Shown piece by piece: positions 8,424 to 18,900 of a stretch of DNA of 64,000 nucleotides. A model generated the notes under the pieces. The model did not search any database and was not told the origin of the DNA. It was given only the letters and a program-made list of their open reading frames with translations. The DNA lies in contig JAIEMJ010000013.1 in the NCBI GenBank assembly GCA_019752335.1, positions 1-64,000 on the forward strand, read 5' to 3'. Made by a program: the position numbers and the translations under genes. Every line of letters begins with the position of its first letter. The stretch's first letter is position 1. This stretch comes from Bryobacteraceae bacterium (GTDB lineage Bacteria > Acidobacteriota > Terriglobia > Bryobacterales > Bryobacteraceae).

Positions 8424-8748
8424 ACGGTACCACCGTCGCTAGGACGTCGGCATCACGGCGCGGCCAGACTTAAGGGAAGTGCAACATTCCTAACGCACAT
8501 CGGGTTTCGGCCTAAAGACGGCTGTGGACACGTATCACACTCTCCACGACCACCTGTTCTACCGTTTGCTCCAGGACTTTGTTGGCCACCCGCGAAGAGT
8601 CCAAGCAGGATGGTGATCTCTTACGCTATGAAACTTGATGGCGCTTCCAATGCTTGACCGACGTGTCACTACCCTTTTCATGGCATCTATGGGACTTATG
8701 GCTTCGCAGGATCAATAAGTTACACTATGGAAAACAGTGGGACTAGTC
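8424..8748. other. Right end of island, no recognisable gene
   Basis: About 325 bp between the small ORF pair and the right att-like repeat. Frames on both strands are short and interrupted, and I see no RNA gene or hairpin of note. It is likely degraded island DNA; an integrase would be expected here in an intact element and none is visible. Confidence 0.4.
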
Positions 8749-8772
8749 CGAATCCTGCTGGGGACGCCATCC
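8749..8772 (+). repeat. att-like repeat, right copy of tRNA-Glu 3' end
   Basis: It carries CGAATCCTGCTGGGGACG and continues to CC, 23 of 24 positions identical to 5779-5802 in tRNA-Glu. No tRNA upstream half is present here, so it is a partial duplication as produced by site-specific integration. It lies 12 bp from the end of the response-regulator gene. Confidence 0.8.
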
Positions 8773-8783
8773 CCACCTTCCGC

Positions 8784-10118
8784 TCAATCTCCCATTAGAT
8801 TCAAGCGCTCCAGCTTCCGATAGAGCGTCTTGCGCTCAATGCCCAGGATGCGGGCGGCGCGGCTTTTGTTGTTGTTCGCCGCCGCCATTACCTTGCGGAT
8901 CTGCTCGGCTTCGGTATCGGCTAAGGACTCGGACGGCGTGTCCGATGGCTGCGACTCCGAGATCGCCAGGCGCACGGCGCCGGCGTCGATGCGGCCTTCG
9001 GGCGCGAGGATCGAGAGGCGCTCGATGAGGTGTTGCAACTGCCGGACGTTTCCCGGCCAGGTATATTCCTCAAGCAAGCGCAAGCCGGAGTCGAGTAACT
9101 TCGTCTGCTGGAAGTAACGTTCGTTGTAACGCTTCAGGAAGAAATGGGCCAGCAGGTGGACGTCGCCGCGGCGCTCGCGCAGGGGCGGCAACTTTACGGG
9201 GACGGTGTTCAAGCGGAACCAGAGGTCCTCGCGAAACTTACCTTCGTCCACCAGACGCTGCATGTCGCGGTTAGTGGCCGAGACAATGCGCACGTCGACG
9301 GGGCGGGCCTTGGCAGCGCCGACCGGGCGGACTTCGCGTTCCTGCAGGAAGCGCAGTAACTTGAGTTGAAAGCTGGCGTCGATGTCGCCGATTTCGTCCA
9401 GAAATACCGTGCCGCGATTGGCGGCTTCGAAGATGCCGACGCGGTCGCGCTCGGCGCCGGTGAAGGCGCCTCGGGTGCTGCCGAAGAGTTCGCTTTCGAG
9501 CAGGGAGGGGGCGACGGCGCCACAGTCGACAGCGGCGAAGGGATGATCCGCGCGGCGGCTGTTCTGGTGAATCATGCGCGCGATCATCTCCTTGCCGGTG
9601 CCGGTTTCTCCCTGAATCATGACCGTGATGTCGGTGGGCGCGACCAGGGCGATGGACTTGTAGACCTCGAGCATTTGCGACGAGCTGCCGATCATTTCGG
9701 TGTCCGGGAGGTCGTCGACATCGGTCTCGGCGTCGTCGGTGCGGGCGGGCAGCATGGCGGCCTGCGCGCGCTCCAGCACGTCGGAGAGCGTATCGAATTC
9801 GAAAGGCTTGGAGATGTACTCGAAGGCGCCGCCCTTGGTGGCCTTCATGACGGTTTCCATGCTGGCGCGGCCCGTCATGAGAATCACCTTGCCGCCGGGA
9901 TTCTTCTCGCGCGCGGCTTCGAGGACGTCGAGGCCGGTGCGTTCGTCGAGATAAATGTCGGAGAGCACCAGGGGGTAAACATGGTCGCGCAAACGCAGCA
10001 TCGCGTCGCGGGTGGAGCCCACGGCTTCCACGTCGTAGCCTTCGAGTTCCAGGAAGGTGACGAGCGTGGTACGGACGCTGGCGTCGTCCTCCACTACTAA
10101 GATTTTCTTATCGCTCAC
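8784..10118 (-). CDS. NtrC-family sigma-54-dependent response regulator
   Basis: Receiver domain (residues 1-120; acidic pair D11/D12, phosphoacceptor D54 in VLSDIYLDE, Lys in EYISKPF), AAA+ domain with Walker A GETGTGKE, sigma-54 contact loop GAFTGAE and Walker B LDEIGD, and a C-terminal Fis-type helix-turn-helix ([20 protein letters not shown]). It would activate sigma-54 promoters when phosphorylated by the kinase encoded just upstream. I place the start at GTG 10118 because this codon overlaps the kinase stop as GTGA; the longer frame from 10148 would add ten residues not typical of receiver domains. Length 444 residues is normal for the family. Confidence 0.93.
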   Translation of the reverse strand: MSDKKILVVEDDASVRTTLVTFLELEGYDVEAVGSTRDAMLRLRDHVYPLVLSDIYLDERTGLDVLEAAREKNPGGKVILMTGRASMETVMKATKGGAFEYISKPFEFDTLSDVLERAQAAMLPARTDDAETDVDDLPDTEMIGSSSQMLEVYKSIALVAPTDITVMIQGETGTGKEMIARMIHQNSRRADHPFAAVDCGAVAPSLLESELFGSTRGAFTGAERDRVGIFEAANRGTVFLDEIGDIDASFQLKLLRFLQEREVRPVGAAKARPVDVRIVSATNRDMQRLVDEGKFREDLWFRLNTVPVKLPPLRERRGDVHLLAHFFLKRYNERYFQQTKLLDSGLRLLEEYTWPGNVRQLQHLIERLSILAPEGRIDAGAVRLAISESQPSDTPSESLADTEAEQIRKVMAAANNNKSRAARILGIERKTLYRKLERLNLMGD

Positions 10119-11911
10119 GTTGTAGCCGGTAGTATCAGTGTAAAGCACGAACCCTGTCCAGGTTGGCTGGCGACTTCGATGCGTCCGCCGTGGTGGCGGA
10201 CAATCTCCTGCACGATGGAGAGGCCGATGCCGGTGCCTTCAATGCCGGCGGCCTCGGCGCGCTTGGTGCGGTAGAACTTATCGAAGATGTGTTTCAATTC
10301 CTGGGCGTCCATGCCCATACCCTGGTCGGCGACGGAGAGGCGGAGTTTGTCGCCGGTGCGTTCGCTCGTGACGGTGACGATGCTTTCGGCCGGCGAGTAT
10401 TTCACGGCGTTGGTGAGCAGGTTGTAGATGGCGTACTCGAGTAACTCACGGTCGCCGGTGAGGGGGGCGTCGTCCGCGCGGGAGACTTCAATCGTCATCT
10501 GCTTCCGCTCGGCGACGGCACGGGCGCGGTCCACGCAGGCGCCCAGGGCCTCGGCGAGCGAGAAGGCTTCGCGCTTCAAGTCGAGCGAGCCATCGCCGAG
10601 GCGCTCGAGGTTGAGGAACGTCGTAATCATGCGGGCCAGGCGCTTACTCTCTGCGTTGATCATCTGCGCCATCTGCTTCTGCTTATCGGGGTTCAGGTTG
10701 TAGCGCGACATCAATTCGCTCGAGCCCTGAATGGCCGTCAGCGGCGTGCGCATCTCGTGCGTCACAAAATGAATCGCCTGCTGGTAACGGGAGCGCTCTT
10801 GCTCCGTCCGGGCGAGTTCCCGCTTCGTCCCGAAATACTGATACGCCGCCGCGCTGGCGACGGAGAGCCACGCGACTAACAAGGGCGCGAAGGTCGGAAA
10901 GACGATGCCCTGCCGGAAGAGTAGGTGCGGCAAGAGGTGCGCCGCCAGCAGAAGCACACCAGCCGCTGCGTAGGCCAACCATCCCGGCATGCGCCAAAAG
11001 ATGAGGCCGGCGAGCACAGCGAGCGCAAGGCAAGCCGCAGTGCTTACCCAGGGTCGCGCTTCGGTAAGAAAGTCACCGGCGGCAATGGTTTCGTACGCAT
11101 GGGCGTGGATCTCGACGCCCGGCATCATCACCTCCATCGGGGTCATCAGCCGGTCCTTCACTTCGCTTTGCGCGGTGAAGCCCACAAAAACGGCCTTGCC
11201 GGTGAACAGACTCGCCCGCGCCGGGGACTCGATCACGTCGCGCACGGATAGCCGCGGAATCTGGCCCGGCCGGCGATAACGAATCAGCAGATCCCGTGTG
11301 TCGGGCCGGGCGGGAATCACCCTTGGCCCCACCTCGAGGTCCGTCGGCGTTTCGAGCACACTCGTGGCTTGCGCCGCGAGCCGGTAGGTCTCGAGACAAA
11401 TGGCCCACAAGCGATCCGTCTGCTGCAGCTTCATCAGCGGCAGATGACGGCTCACCGGATCGGGGTCCGCGTGGACGTGGCCGATGGCGCGGGCTTGCGC
11501 CCGGAAGATGGGCCACTCCCAGCCGCCCTGCTGCGGAATGTCGGCGCCGAGCACCAGGTTCGGCACGCGCGTGAGCGCGGCGCGGAGTTCGTCGTCGCCT
11601 TCGCCGGGCTCGGCGAGAATCAGATCAATCGCGATCGCCTTGGGCTTCGCCGCGCTCACCAGATCCAACGCCCGCGCCAGCGTGCGGCGCAAGTTGCGCC
11701 GGCCACCCGTGGAGGTGAGGCTCGCTTCGTCGATGGTCAGCAGCGCGGACTGCGCCGGCGGATAGGCCGGCTGGTGGAGGTTGAACATCCAGTCGTAAGC
11801 GGCATTGTCGATCGTCGCCGGCAGGCGCGTGAAGGAGATCAGCCAGCCCAGCAGGAAGGCTGCGGTGAGCACCAGCACATAACCCACCCGGCGATGCATC
11901 GTCGGCTTCAC
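10115..11911 (-). CDS. CHASE2-domain sensor histidine kinase
   Basis: A 598-residue membrane kinase. An N-terminal transmembrane segment (residues about 10-27) precedes an extracytoplasmic CHASE2 domain (IDNAAYDWMFNL, later AIAIDLILAEPGEGDDELRA). Three clustered transmembrane helices follow (about residues 290-360), then a HisKA domain with phospho-accepting H385 (FVTHEMRTPLTA) and a HATPase_c domain (NLLTNAVKYSP, DQGMGM, GTGIGLSIV). It overlaps the upstream M24 peptidase by 4 bp and the downstream NtrC-like regulator by 4 bp, so the three are translated as one operon and kinase and regulator form a cognate pair. The CHASE2 ligand is unknown. Confidence 0.93.
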   Translation of the reverse strand: MKPTMHRRVGYVLVLTAAFLLGWLISFTRLPATIDNAAYDWMFNLHQPAYPPAQSALLTIDEASLTSTGGRRNLRRTLARALDLVSAAKPKAIAIDLILAEPGEGDDELRAALTRVPNLVLGADIPQQGGWEWPIFRAQARAIGHVHADPDPVSRHLPLMKLQQTDRLWAICLETYRLAAQATSVLETPTDLEVGPRVIPARPDTRDLLIRYRRPGQIPRLSVRDVIESPARASLFTGKAVFVGFTAQSEVKDRLMTPMEVMMPGVEIHAHAYETIAAGDFLTEARPWVSTAACLALAVLAGLIFWRMPGWLAYAAAGVLLLAAHLLPHLLFRQGIVFPTFAPLLVAWLSVASAAAYQYFGTKRELARTEQERSRYQQAIHFVTHEMRTPLTAIQGSSELMSRYNLNPDKQKQMAQMINAESKRLARMITTFLNLERLGDGSLDLKREAFSLAEALGACVDRARAVAERKQMTIEVSRADDAPLTGDRELLEYAIYNLLTNAVKYSPAESIVTVTSERTGDKLRLSVADQGMGMDAQELKHIFDKFYRTKRAEAAGIEGTGIGLSIVQEIVRHHGGRIEVASQPGQGSCFTLILPATT

Positions 11912-13119
11912 CGGCGCTTCATGGCGGCCTCAATCGCCGCAGGCGCGCTGGGCAGCTTACTCGTCAACACGCGGCAACCCGTCTCCGTCACCAGCACCAT
12001 GTCTTCAATCCGCACGCCGAGCTTCTCCTCGGGCAAGTAGAGGCCGGGCTCAATCGTAATCACGTGCCCCGCGGCCAGCGGCAAATCCGGGTCAAAAGGA
12101 TCATGCACATCGAGCCCAATATGGTGGCCCAGGCCATGCGTAAAGTACTTGCCGAGCTTCCCGTGGGCCTCGAAGTAGTCGAACGCGATTTTATAGAGAC
12201 TCGACGCGTCCTTCTTGCCCAGACGCATCCCAGGCTTGCACGCCGCAATGGCCGCCGCTTGCGCGCCCAGCACCAGTTCGTAGATTTCGCGCTGGCGCGG
12301 CGTGAACTTACCATTCACCGGTACGGTGCGCGTGATGTCGGCCGCGTAGCCGTCGTATTCGCCAGCGACATCCATCAGCAGAATTTCGCCCGCATCCATG
12401 CGGCGTTCGTTCACGTTGTAGTGCAACAGCACCGAGTTCGGCCCCGAACCGACAATCGGCGGATAGGCACTCCGCTGGCAGCCGCCATCGCGATACGTCG
12501 CCACCATCGTGCTGGCGATGTTGTATTCGTAAAGGCCGGGCTTCGTCTTAGCCCAGGCCGCCAGATGCGCCGCTTCTGACGCGGCGATCGCCTGTTCCAG
12601 CTTCTTGAGTTCAGCCGCCGACTTCACCATCCGCAAACGCGCGATGGGCCTCGCCAGATCGGCGCTCGGCTTCCATTTGGCGTCAATCGCGTAAAGCTCG
12701 GGATGCCGGTGGGCCGCCGTCGCGACGTCGCGCCCGAGCTGCTCCATCGGCGCCACGCGGTCAAACCCCGCTTGCGCCGCTACGCCGGGGTCATCGTGGG
12801 CGGCCAGTCGGCCATGCCAACGGTCCGTATCCGGGCGCCGGGGCGGCAGATAGAGCGTATCGCCTTCGGGCGTCAACAAAACCGCCGCGCCCGCTTCACG
12901 CCAGCCCGTCAGATAGAGGAAGTTGGGCTCCTGAAAGAAGCCATCGCGCGACAGCTCGCCTTCCGCCTCGGTGCGGCCCTCCAACACGGCGATAGACGTC
13001 CCCAACTGCTTCCGCAAAGCGGCACGGCGCGCACGGAACTCGTCGAAGCCGAAACCAGTGGGGGGCGCAGCCAGCAGAGGCATCGCGGCAAAAAGAAAAC
13101 TACGGCGGGAAACGAGCAT
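11908..13119 (-). CDS. M24 family Xaa-Pro aminopeptidase, probable Tat substrate
   Basis: A 403-residue aminopeptidase P-like enzyme that removes N-terminal residues preceding proline. The N-terminus has a twin-arginine motif (SRRSFLFAA) and hydrophobic stretch, suggesting Tat export. An AMP_N domain (about 25-150) precedes the pita-bread domain with metal ligands in LMDVAGEYDGYAADITRTVP (two Asp), THGLGHHIGLDVHD (His), TIEPGLYL (Glu) and GVRIEDMVLV (Glu). It is the first gene of the operon with the CHASE2 kinase and NtrC regulator. TATACT lies 9 bp before the ATG. Confidence 0.92.
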   Translation of the reverse strand: MLVSRRSFLFAAMPLLAAPPTGFGFDEFRARRAALRKQLGTSIAVLEGRTEAEGELSRDGFFQEPNFLYLTGWREAGAAVLLTPEGDTLYLPPRRPDTDRWHGRLAAHDDPGVAAQAGFDRVAPMEQLGRDVATAAHRHPELYAIDAKWKPSADLARPIARLRMVKSAAELKKLEQAIAASEAAHLAAWAKTKPGLYEYNIASTMVATYRDGGCQRSAYPPIVGSGPNSVLLHYNVNERRMDAGEILLMDVAGEYDGYAADITRTVPVNGKFTPRQREIYELVLGAQAAAIAACKPGMRLGKKDASSLYKIAFDYFEAHGKLGKYFTHGLGHHIGLDVHDPFDPDLPLAAGHVITIEPGLYLPEEKLGVRIEDMVLVTETGCRVLTSKLPSAPAAIEAAMKRR

Positions 13120-13303
13120 GCAGCCACCAGTATAGTGCGCTCGGGAAGAATACCCTATGCTCAGGAAGTCGCCCTTGATCGGTTAAGGCCTCAGCTAGAC
13201 GGCGCACTTACCTGGACGACTGATCGTATGCGAAGACCATGCCAGCGCCTCGCCAAGCGAGAAAGAAATCGAACATACTGAAGACAGGAGCGTCTTTCCC
13301 TCT

Positions 13304-14635
13304 ATGCGACCCCTCATCGCCCTCGCCCTCATCCCCGCCGCCTTCGCCGCCACCCCGGTCACGTACACCCAGCACATTGCCCCGCTGCTCTTCAAGAACT
13401 GCGCCTCCTGCCATCGCCCCGGCGAGGCCGCGCCGTTCTCCTTGCTCACCTTCGACGACGCCAAGAAGCGCGCCAAACTGCTGGCCGCCGTCACCCAGTC
13501 CGGCTACATGCCGCCGTGGAAGGCCGAGCCGACCTCTTACGCCTTTCAGGACGAGCGCCGCCTCAACGCGGCCGAAAAGGCTCTCTTGCAGGAGTGGGTG
13601 AAGCAAGGCACTCCCCAAGGCGACCCCGCCAAGCTTCCGCCGGCTCCGCGCTTCACCGCCGGTTGGCAGTTGGGCAAGCCCGACCTGATCGTCGAAATGC
13701 CCGCCGCCTTCGACGTCCCCGCCGACGGGCCGGACCTCTATCGCAACCTCGTCATTCCCCTGAATCTCCCCGAGCAGAAGTACATCCGCGCCATTGAACT
13801 GCGGCCCACCGCCCGTAAGACCGTGCACCACGTGCTCTACTTCGCCTCGCCGTCGAAGCCCGGCGAACTGATCGCCACCAGTAGTCCAATGGGGCGCCCG
13901 GGCTCGACGGCCTTGGGCGGCTGGGCCTTGGGCGCGATGCCGCATCTGCTGCCGGAGGGCTTGGCGCTGCCGCTGCCCGCGCATACCGATCTCGTCTTCC
14001 AATACCACTTCCATCCCAGCGGCAAGGCGGAGAAGGAGAAGTCCGTGGTCGGGCTTTACCTCGCCGACAAGGCCCCGGAGCGCAATCTCTTCTCCGTCCA
14101 AGTGCCGAATTCCTTCGGCGTCTTCTCGCATCTCGACATCCCGGCGGGCTCGCCTAACTTCCGCATTGAGGACAACTATACGCTTCCGGTGGACGTGGAG
14201 GCCGTCAGCATTGGCGCCCACGCCCACTACCTCGGCAAGGAGATGAAGATGACTGCCACTCTGCCCACCGGCGAAGTGAAGACGCTCCTCTGGATCAAGG
14301 ACTGGAACTTCGCCTGGCAGGACCGTTACTTTTTCCAGGAACGCGTGCCTCTGCCCAAAGGGACTCGCCTGGACGCTTACGTCAGTTGGGACAACTCCGA
14401 GGCAAATCCCAACAACCCCACGCGGCCGCCGGTGCGGATTCAGTGGGGCGAGGAGAGTTCGGATGAGATGGGTAGCGTCGGCCTGCAAGTGATTCCCGCC
14501 CAGCAGACAGACTACGCGGCGTTGAAGAAGTCCTTCGACGGCTACGTCCGCGGCCGTGCTGTGCCGGCCATCATGAAGGACCCCACGATTCTCGAACGCA
14601 TTCGCAAGCATCTGCCGGAGGGCGCCAACCGTTGA
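13304..14635 (+). CDS. Secreted cytochrome c / copper type II monooxygenase-like protein
   Basis: A 443-residue exported protein (signal peptide 1-15, ending AFAA). Residues about 20-100 form a c-type cytochrome-like domain with one heme motif C-A-S-C-H and a distal 'SGYMPPWKAEP' Met-containing loop. The rest resembles copper-dependent ascorbate monooxygenases of the PHM/DBH fold: HH at about residues 174-175 (KTVHHVLYF), HxH at about 234-236 (QYHFHPSG) and HxH at about 306-308 (GAHAHYLGKEMKM) with a nearby Met. Substrate unknown. The downstream redoxin overlaps its stop; in related proteins redoxin, cytochrome and monooxygenase parts are fused, so the two probably work together in the periplasm. 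Confidence 0.85.
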   Translation: MRPLIALALIPAAFAATPVTYTQHIAPLLFKNCASCHRPGEAAPFSLLTFDDAKKRAKLLAAVTQSGYMPPWKAEPTSYAFQDERRLNAAEKALLQEWVKQGTPQGDPAKLPPAPRFTAGWQLGKPDLIVEMPAAFDVPADGPDLYRNLVIPLNLPEQKYIRAIELRPTARKTVHHVLYFASPSKPGELIATSSPMGRPGSTALGGWALGAMPHLLPEGLALPLPAHTDLVFQYHFHPSGKAEKEKSVVGLYLADKAPERNLFSVQVPNSFGVFSHLDIPAGSPNFRIEDNYTLPVDVEAVSIGAHAHYLGKEMKMTATLPTGEVKTLLWIKDWNFAWQDRYFFQERVPLPKGTRLDAYVSWDNSEANPNNPTRPPVRIQWGEESSDEMGSVGLQVIPAQQTDYAALKKSFDGYVRGRAVPAIMKDPTILERIRKHLPEGANR

Positions 14636-15150
14636 TCACCTTGCTGCTCGCCTTGCTGACGCCCGATATCGACGGCGCCACCCATCGCTACTTCGAGCCG
14701 GGCCCGCCCACGGCGCTCTTCTTCGTCACCCACGATTGCCCCGTAGCGAATCGCTACGCGCCCGAAATCCGCCGCATCTGCGCCGATTACCAACGCCGCG
14801 GACTGCAGTGCGCCCTGGTCTACGTCGATCCCACCGCCACCGCGGAGAAGGTCCGTGCGCACGCCGCTGAGTATCAGCATGGAGACTACCCGCGGATCAT
14901 CGACCGCGACCATCGCCTGGTGAAAGCGGCCGGGGCCACCACCACGCCCGAGGTCGCGCTGCTCGGCCGCGACGGCAAGCTCGCTTACCGCGGCCGCATC
15001 GACGACCTCTACGTCACCTGGGGCAAGAGCCACCGCACGGTCGGCGATCCCACGCTCCGCCGCGCCCTCGACGCCTACCTGGCCGGCCAGCCCGTCACCC
15101 CGAAGACGACCAAAGCTATTGGCTGCTTCATCGCCGATCTGATACCGTAG
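14632..15150 (+). CDS. Redoxin/thioredoxin-fold protein
   Basis: A 172-residue thioredoxin-like protein starting at TTG 14632, which overlaps the previous stop as TTGA. The active-site region reads FFVTHDCPVANRYAPEIRRI: a single Cys in place of CxxC, as in AhpC/TSA-like redoxins attached to cytochrome/copper proteins in Acidobacteria and Planctomycetes. The conserved cis-Pro loop is T-T-T-P-E-V-A-L. It likely functions with the preceding cytochrome/copper monooxygenase in the periplasm, though a clear signal peptide is weak (short hydrophobic ITLLLALLTP). Confidence 0.8.
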   Translation: MITLLLALLTPDIDGATHRYFEPGPPTALFFVTHDCPVANRYAPEIRRICADYQRRGLQCALVYVDPTATAEKVRAHAAEYQHGDYPRIIDRDHRLVKAAGATTTPEVALLGRDGKLAYRGRIDDLYVTWGKSHRTVGDPTLRRALDAYLAGQPVTPKTTKAIGCFIADLIP

Positions 15151-15155
15151 GGCCC

Positions 15156-15944
15156 ATGCCCAATCCCCGGCAGGCCTTGGCCGCGCTGCTGCTGCTCATC
15201 ACCGCCGCCTATGCCTTTGAGCGCCGCCGGTCCTCCGCCTACGAATACGAGATGCAGAATCCGGCCGAGGACCCCAGCGACGCCGACGAGCCTGGCGAGT
15301 ATACCTTCGCCCGCTTGCGTTACCGCTCGAACGGCGGCCGCCGCCGCAGTTCCTGGGCCACGGACTCGAATAAGGCCGAGCGCGTCTTCGTCCAAGGCGT
15401 CCGCCGCCTTACCCGCGTTCACGCCCGCTCCGTGGAAGAGATCATCGACGCCGATAGTGACCACATGTACAACTGGCCCTGGCTCTACGCCGTCGAAGTC
15501 GGCCATTGGAGCCTGAGCGACTCGCAGGCCAAGCGTCTGCGCCACTACCTCGACCGCGGCGGCTTCCTCATGGTGGACGACTTCCACGGCTCCTCCGAAT
15601 GGGCCGTCTTCGAAGAGGGCTTGCGCAAAATCTTCCCGGATCGCGTCGTGATCGATCTCGAGAACCAGGAGCAAGTCTTCCACGTTATGTACGATCTGAA
15701 CGAGCGCTTCCAGGTGCCCGGCCGGCAGTACATCCGCTCCGGCCGCACCTATGAGCGCGACGGCGTCGAGGCCAAATGGCGCGCCATTCTCGACGAGCGG
15801 AACCGCGTGCAGGTCCTCATCTGCCACAACATGGACCTCGGCGACGCCTGGGAGTGGGCCGACGATCCCAGCTACCCCGAACCCTTCGCCTCGCTCGCCT
15901 ACCGCATCGGGATCAACGCCGTCGTCTACTCCATGACGCACTGA
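15156..15944 (+). CDS. DUF4159 domain protein
   Basis: A 262-residue protein with signal peptide (QALAALLLLITAAYAFE) and a DUF4159 domain covering most of the remainder: FARLRYRSNGG, WPWLYAVEVGHWSLSDSQ, LRHYLDRGGFLMVDDFHG, and a C-terminal RIGINAVVYSMTH. DUF4159 is related to the glutamine-amidotransferase-like fold found in membrane proteins of Planctomycetes and Acidobacteria; no function is established. It follows the redoxin by 5 bp and is probably co-transcribed with it. Confidence 0.85.
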   Translation: MPNPRQALAALLLLITAAYAFERRRSSAYEYEMQNPAEDPSDADEPGEYTFARLRYRSNGGRRRSSWATDSNKAERVFVQGVRRLTRVHARSVEEIIDADSDHMYNWPWLYAVEVGHWSLSDSQAKRLRHYLDRGGFLMVDDFHGSSEWAVFEEGLRKIFPDRVVIDLENQEQVFHVMYDLNERFQVPGRQYIRSGRTYERDGVEAKWRAILDERNRVQVLICHNMDLGDAWEWADDPSYPEPFASLAYRIGINAVVYSMTH

Positions 15945-15984
15945 AGTCATCCAATTCACATGTGCAGGTGCGATAATGCACCTA

Positions 15985-18900
15985 ATGAAGCCGCTTCTGT
16001 GTCTCCTTCTCGTCTCGTTACCCTTGCTTGGCCAATCCGTGGCTGGATTAGGGGGCATTACTGGCACCGTCAGCGACGCCACGGGGGCGCGCATTCCTGA
16101 GGTCGAAGTCGTCGTCTCGAACGCGGAGCGCGGCATCAACCGCCGTCTCACTACCAACGGCTCGGGCATCTTCAGCGCAGGCTCCCTCACGCCGGGCCCG
16201 GATTATCAGGTGACGATCAGCAAAGCGGGTTTCTCGCGCGCCGAAGCGAAGAACCTTACGGTGCAAGTGGGGCAAGTGATCGACCTCCAGTTCGCGCTCA
16301 CGGTGAGCGCCTCGGCCACCACGGTCGAGGTCACCACTGACGCACCCGCGATTGACTCGGCCAAGACGGGTGTCAGCCAAGTGGTCAACGAAGACCAGAT
16401 TCTCAACCTGCCCATCAACGGACGCCGCGTCGATTCCTTCGTGCTCCTCACCCCCGGCGTCACCAATGATGGCACCTTCGGCGGCATCACCTTCCGGGGC
16501 GTTCCCGGCGGCGGCGCCTTCCTGCAGGACGGAAACGACTCCACACAGCAGTACTACAACGAAAACGCCGGCCGCACCCGCATCGCGACGAACATCTCGC
16601 AGGATACGGTGCAGGAATTCCAGGTCATCACCGGCGGCTCCGCTGAATTCGGCCGCGCCTCTGGCGGCGTCATCAATACCGTCACCAAGTCCGGCGGAAA
16701 TTCCGTCCATGGCACCGCCTTCTGGTTCTTCCGCAATCAAAACTTCAATGCCCGGGACCGCTACGCGGCTTTCCGCACCGACGAACGGCGTGACCAACTC
16801 GGTGGCTCCATCGGCGGCCCCATCAGGAAGGACAAGCTCTTCTATTTCTTCAATACAGAAATTACGCGGCGTGATTTCCCCCTGCTGTCGAGCAACATTA
16901 ACCAGCCGCTGTTCAACAGCAATGGCGCCTACATCGCCGCTTGTACGGCCACCCCCGCCCAGTGCGACAATGCCCGCCGATTTATTGACCGCTTTAACCT
17001 CGTCGTGCCGCGCACCGCGAACCAGGAGTTACTCTTCGGAAAATTCGACTACCGTCTGAATGACCGTCACACACTGACGGCGAGCTTCAATTACTTGCGC
17101 TGGATTTCTCCCAACGGCATCCAAACCGCGGCCGTCCTGAATAATGGTGGGGCCATCGGCAATAACGGCCTCTCCACCGTGCGCACCCGCAACGGCCGCC
17201 TTTCACTGACGTCCCTGCCCACCAACACTATGGTGAACGAGTTCCGCTTCGGCTGGTTTAAGGATCGCCTGGCGGATGACGTCAATCCCGCTTATCTCCC
17301 TTACACCGGTTTCGACGCCACGCTGACCGTGAATGGTGTCACCAACCTCGGCTCCGCCAATATTCTGCCCCGCGTCCAACCTACGGAAGACCGCTTTCAG
17401 TTCGTCGACAACCTCTCCGTCACTGTCGGCAAACACTTGATCAAATTCGGCGCCGACCTCGCGCAGACGCGCGACGTCCAAAACCAGATACTCAACATCC
17501 GCGGCACTTACGTTTATGCCAACGTCACCGCCTTCGCGCAGGATCTCACCGACAATTCTACCGGGGCCAAGCGTTGGCAGAGCTACTCCCAATCCTTCGG
17601 CAATCCGCTTTCCACCATCTGGATTCGCGATTTCAATTTCTTCGCGCAAGATCAATACCGGGTCACTAACCGCCTGAGCCTCAACTACGGCCTCCGCTAC
17701 GAGTTAGCAACCTTTACGCAGCCCACGCAAGCTGTCCCGAATTACCCCCGCACCGGATTGATTCCGGAACCAAAAAAGAATTTCGCTCCTCGTTTCGGCG
17801 TTGCTTACACGCTCATACCCAACAAGACCGTCCTGCGCGGCAGTTGGGGTATGTTTTATGCGCGCACTCCGGGTGCGCTCGTCACCAACTTGAATACTTT
17901 GAATATTCAGCAGGTCAGCTACAATCTCCAATCGAATAACGCCGCTTCGTTGGCCGCGGGTCCTGTTTTCCCCAATCGGCTCACCACCCCGCCCTCTGTC
18001 GCCGCCGGCGCCCGCAGCATCACCTATGCCGGAGAGAATTTCCGCACTCCTTACACCATGCAGGGCGATTTGGGCATTGAACAAGCCATCACCCCGAATA
18101 CCAGCCTCACCGTCAGTTGGGCTTTCAACCGCGGCGTACGGATGCTCGTCATCCGCGACGCCAACGTCGGCCCGCTCGGACCCGAAGTCACTTACCGCAT
18201 TAACGACGCCGCGGGAAACCAGGCCGGCACCTACACCACACCTGTCTATCGCCTGGCTAACCGCGTCGACACCGCCTTCCAACGTGTCAACGTGATCGAG
18301 GGCGCCGGCAATCTCTGGTACAACGGCTTACTCGTCCAATTCCAGAATCGTAAGATGAACTTCGGCCCGCTGCGCACTAGCGGCAATATCAGTTACACCT
18401 GGGCACACAGCATTGATGAGAACGTCGGCAACGGTGGCAACGTCTTCTTCAGCGGCGGACCCACCTCTTTCTACAACGGCAATTACCGTAACGAGAAAGG
18501 CTCCTCCGGCCTCGATCAGCGCCACCGGCTCGTCGTCGCTCAGACGCTCGCTTACCGCCCCTTCGGCAAGCCCTCGGCCTTCAATAAGTACGTCGTGAAC
18601 GACTGGCAGTTGTCCCTGCTCGGCACCTTCGCCAGTTCCTTCGCCTTCACCCCAAACGTCAACGGCGCCGGCATTGTGATTCCGGGCGCGCCGGCCGCGT
18701 TCACCGCAAGCCTGAACGGGCTGGCCGGTGACAACCGCGTGCCCTTCCTGCCACGAAACTTCCTGGATATTGATCAGGCCCGCCGCCTGGATACGCGCCT
18801 CTCGAAGCTCTTTAAGATCACCGAACGCTACGTCGCCACGTTTAACTTCGAAGCCTTCAACGTCTTCAATACCCCGATGGACACGGCGCGCCGGTCGCAG

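Larger units (their letters stand above)
5779..8772. mobile_element. tRNA-Glu-associated genomic island, about 3 kb, no integrase seen
   Basis: The segment is bounded by direct repeats of the tRNA-Glu 3' end (5779-5802 and 8749-8772). Its base composition is visibly less GC-rich than the flanks, especially 7600-8750, and coding density is poor. It holds a Sel1-repeat protein and two coupled small ORFs of unknown function. No recombinase gene is recognisable, so it is either a decayed element, the remnant of a larger one, or a passenger segment mobilised in trans. The flanking functions (PfkB kinase; two-component operon) are ordinary chromosomal genes. Confidence 0.7.

Noticed and set aside
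13208-14611. 467-codon minus-strand frame opposite the cytochrome/copper protein
   Set aside because: Antisense shadow; the plus strand shows signal peptide, CxxCH and His pairs.
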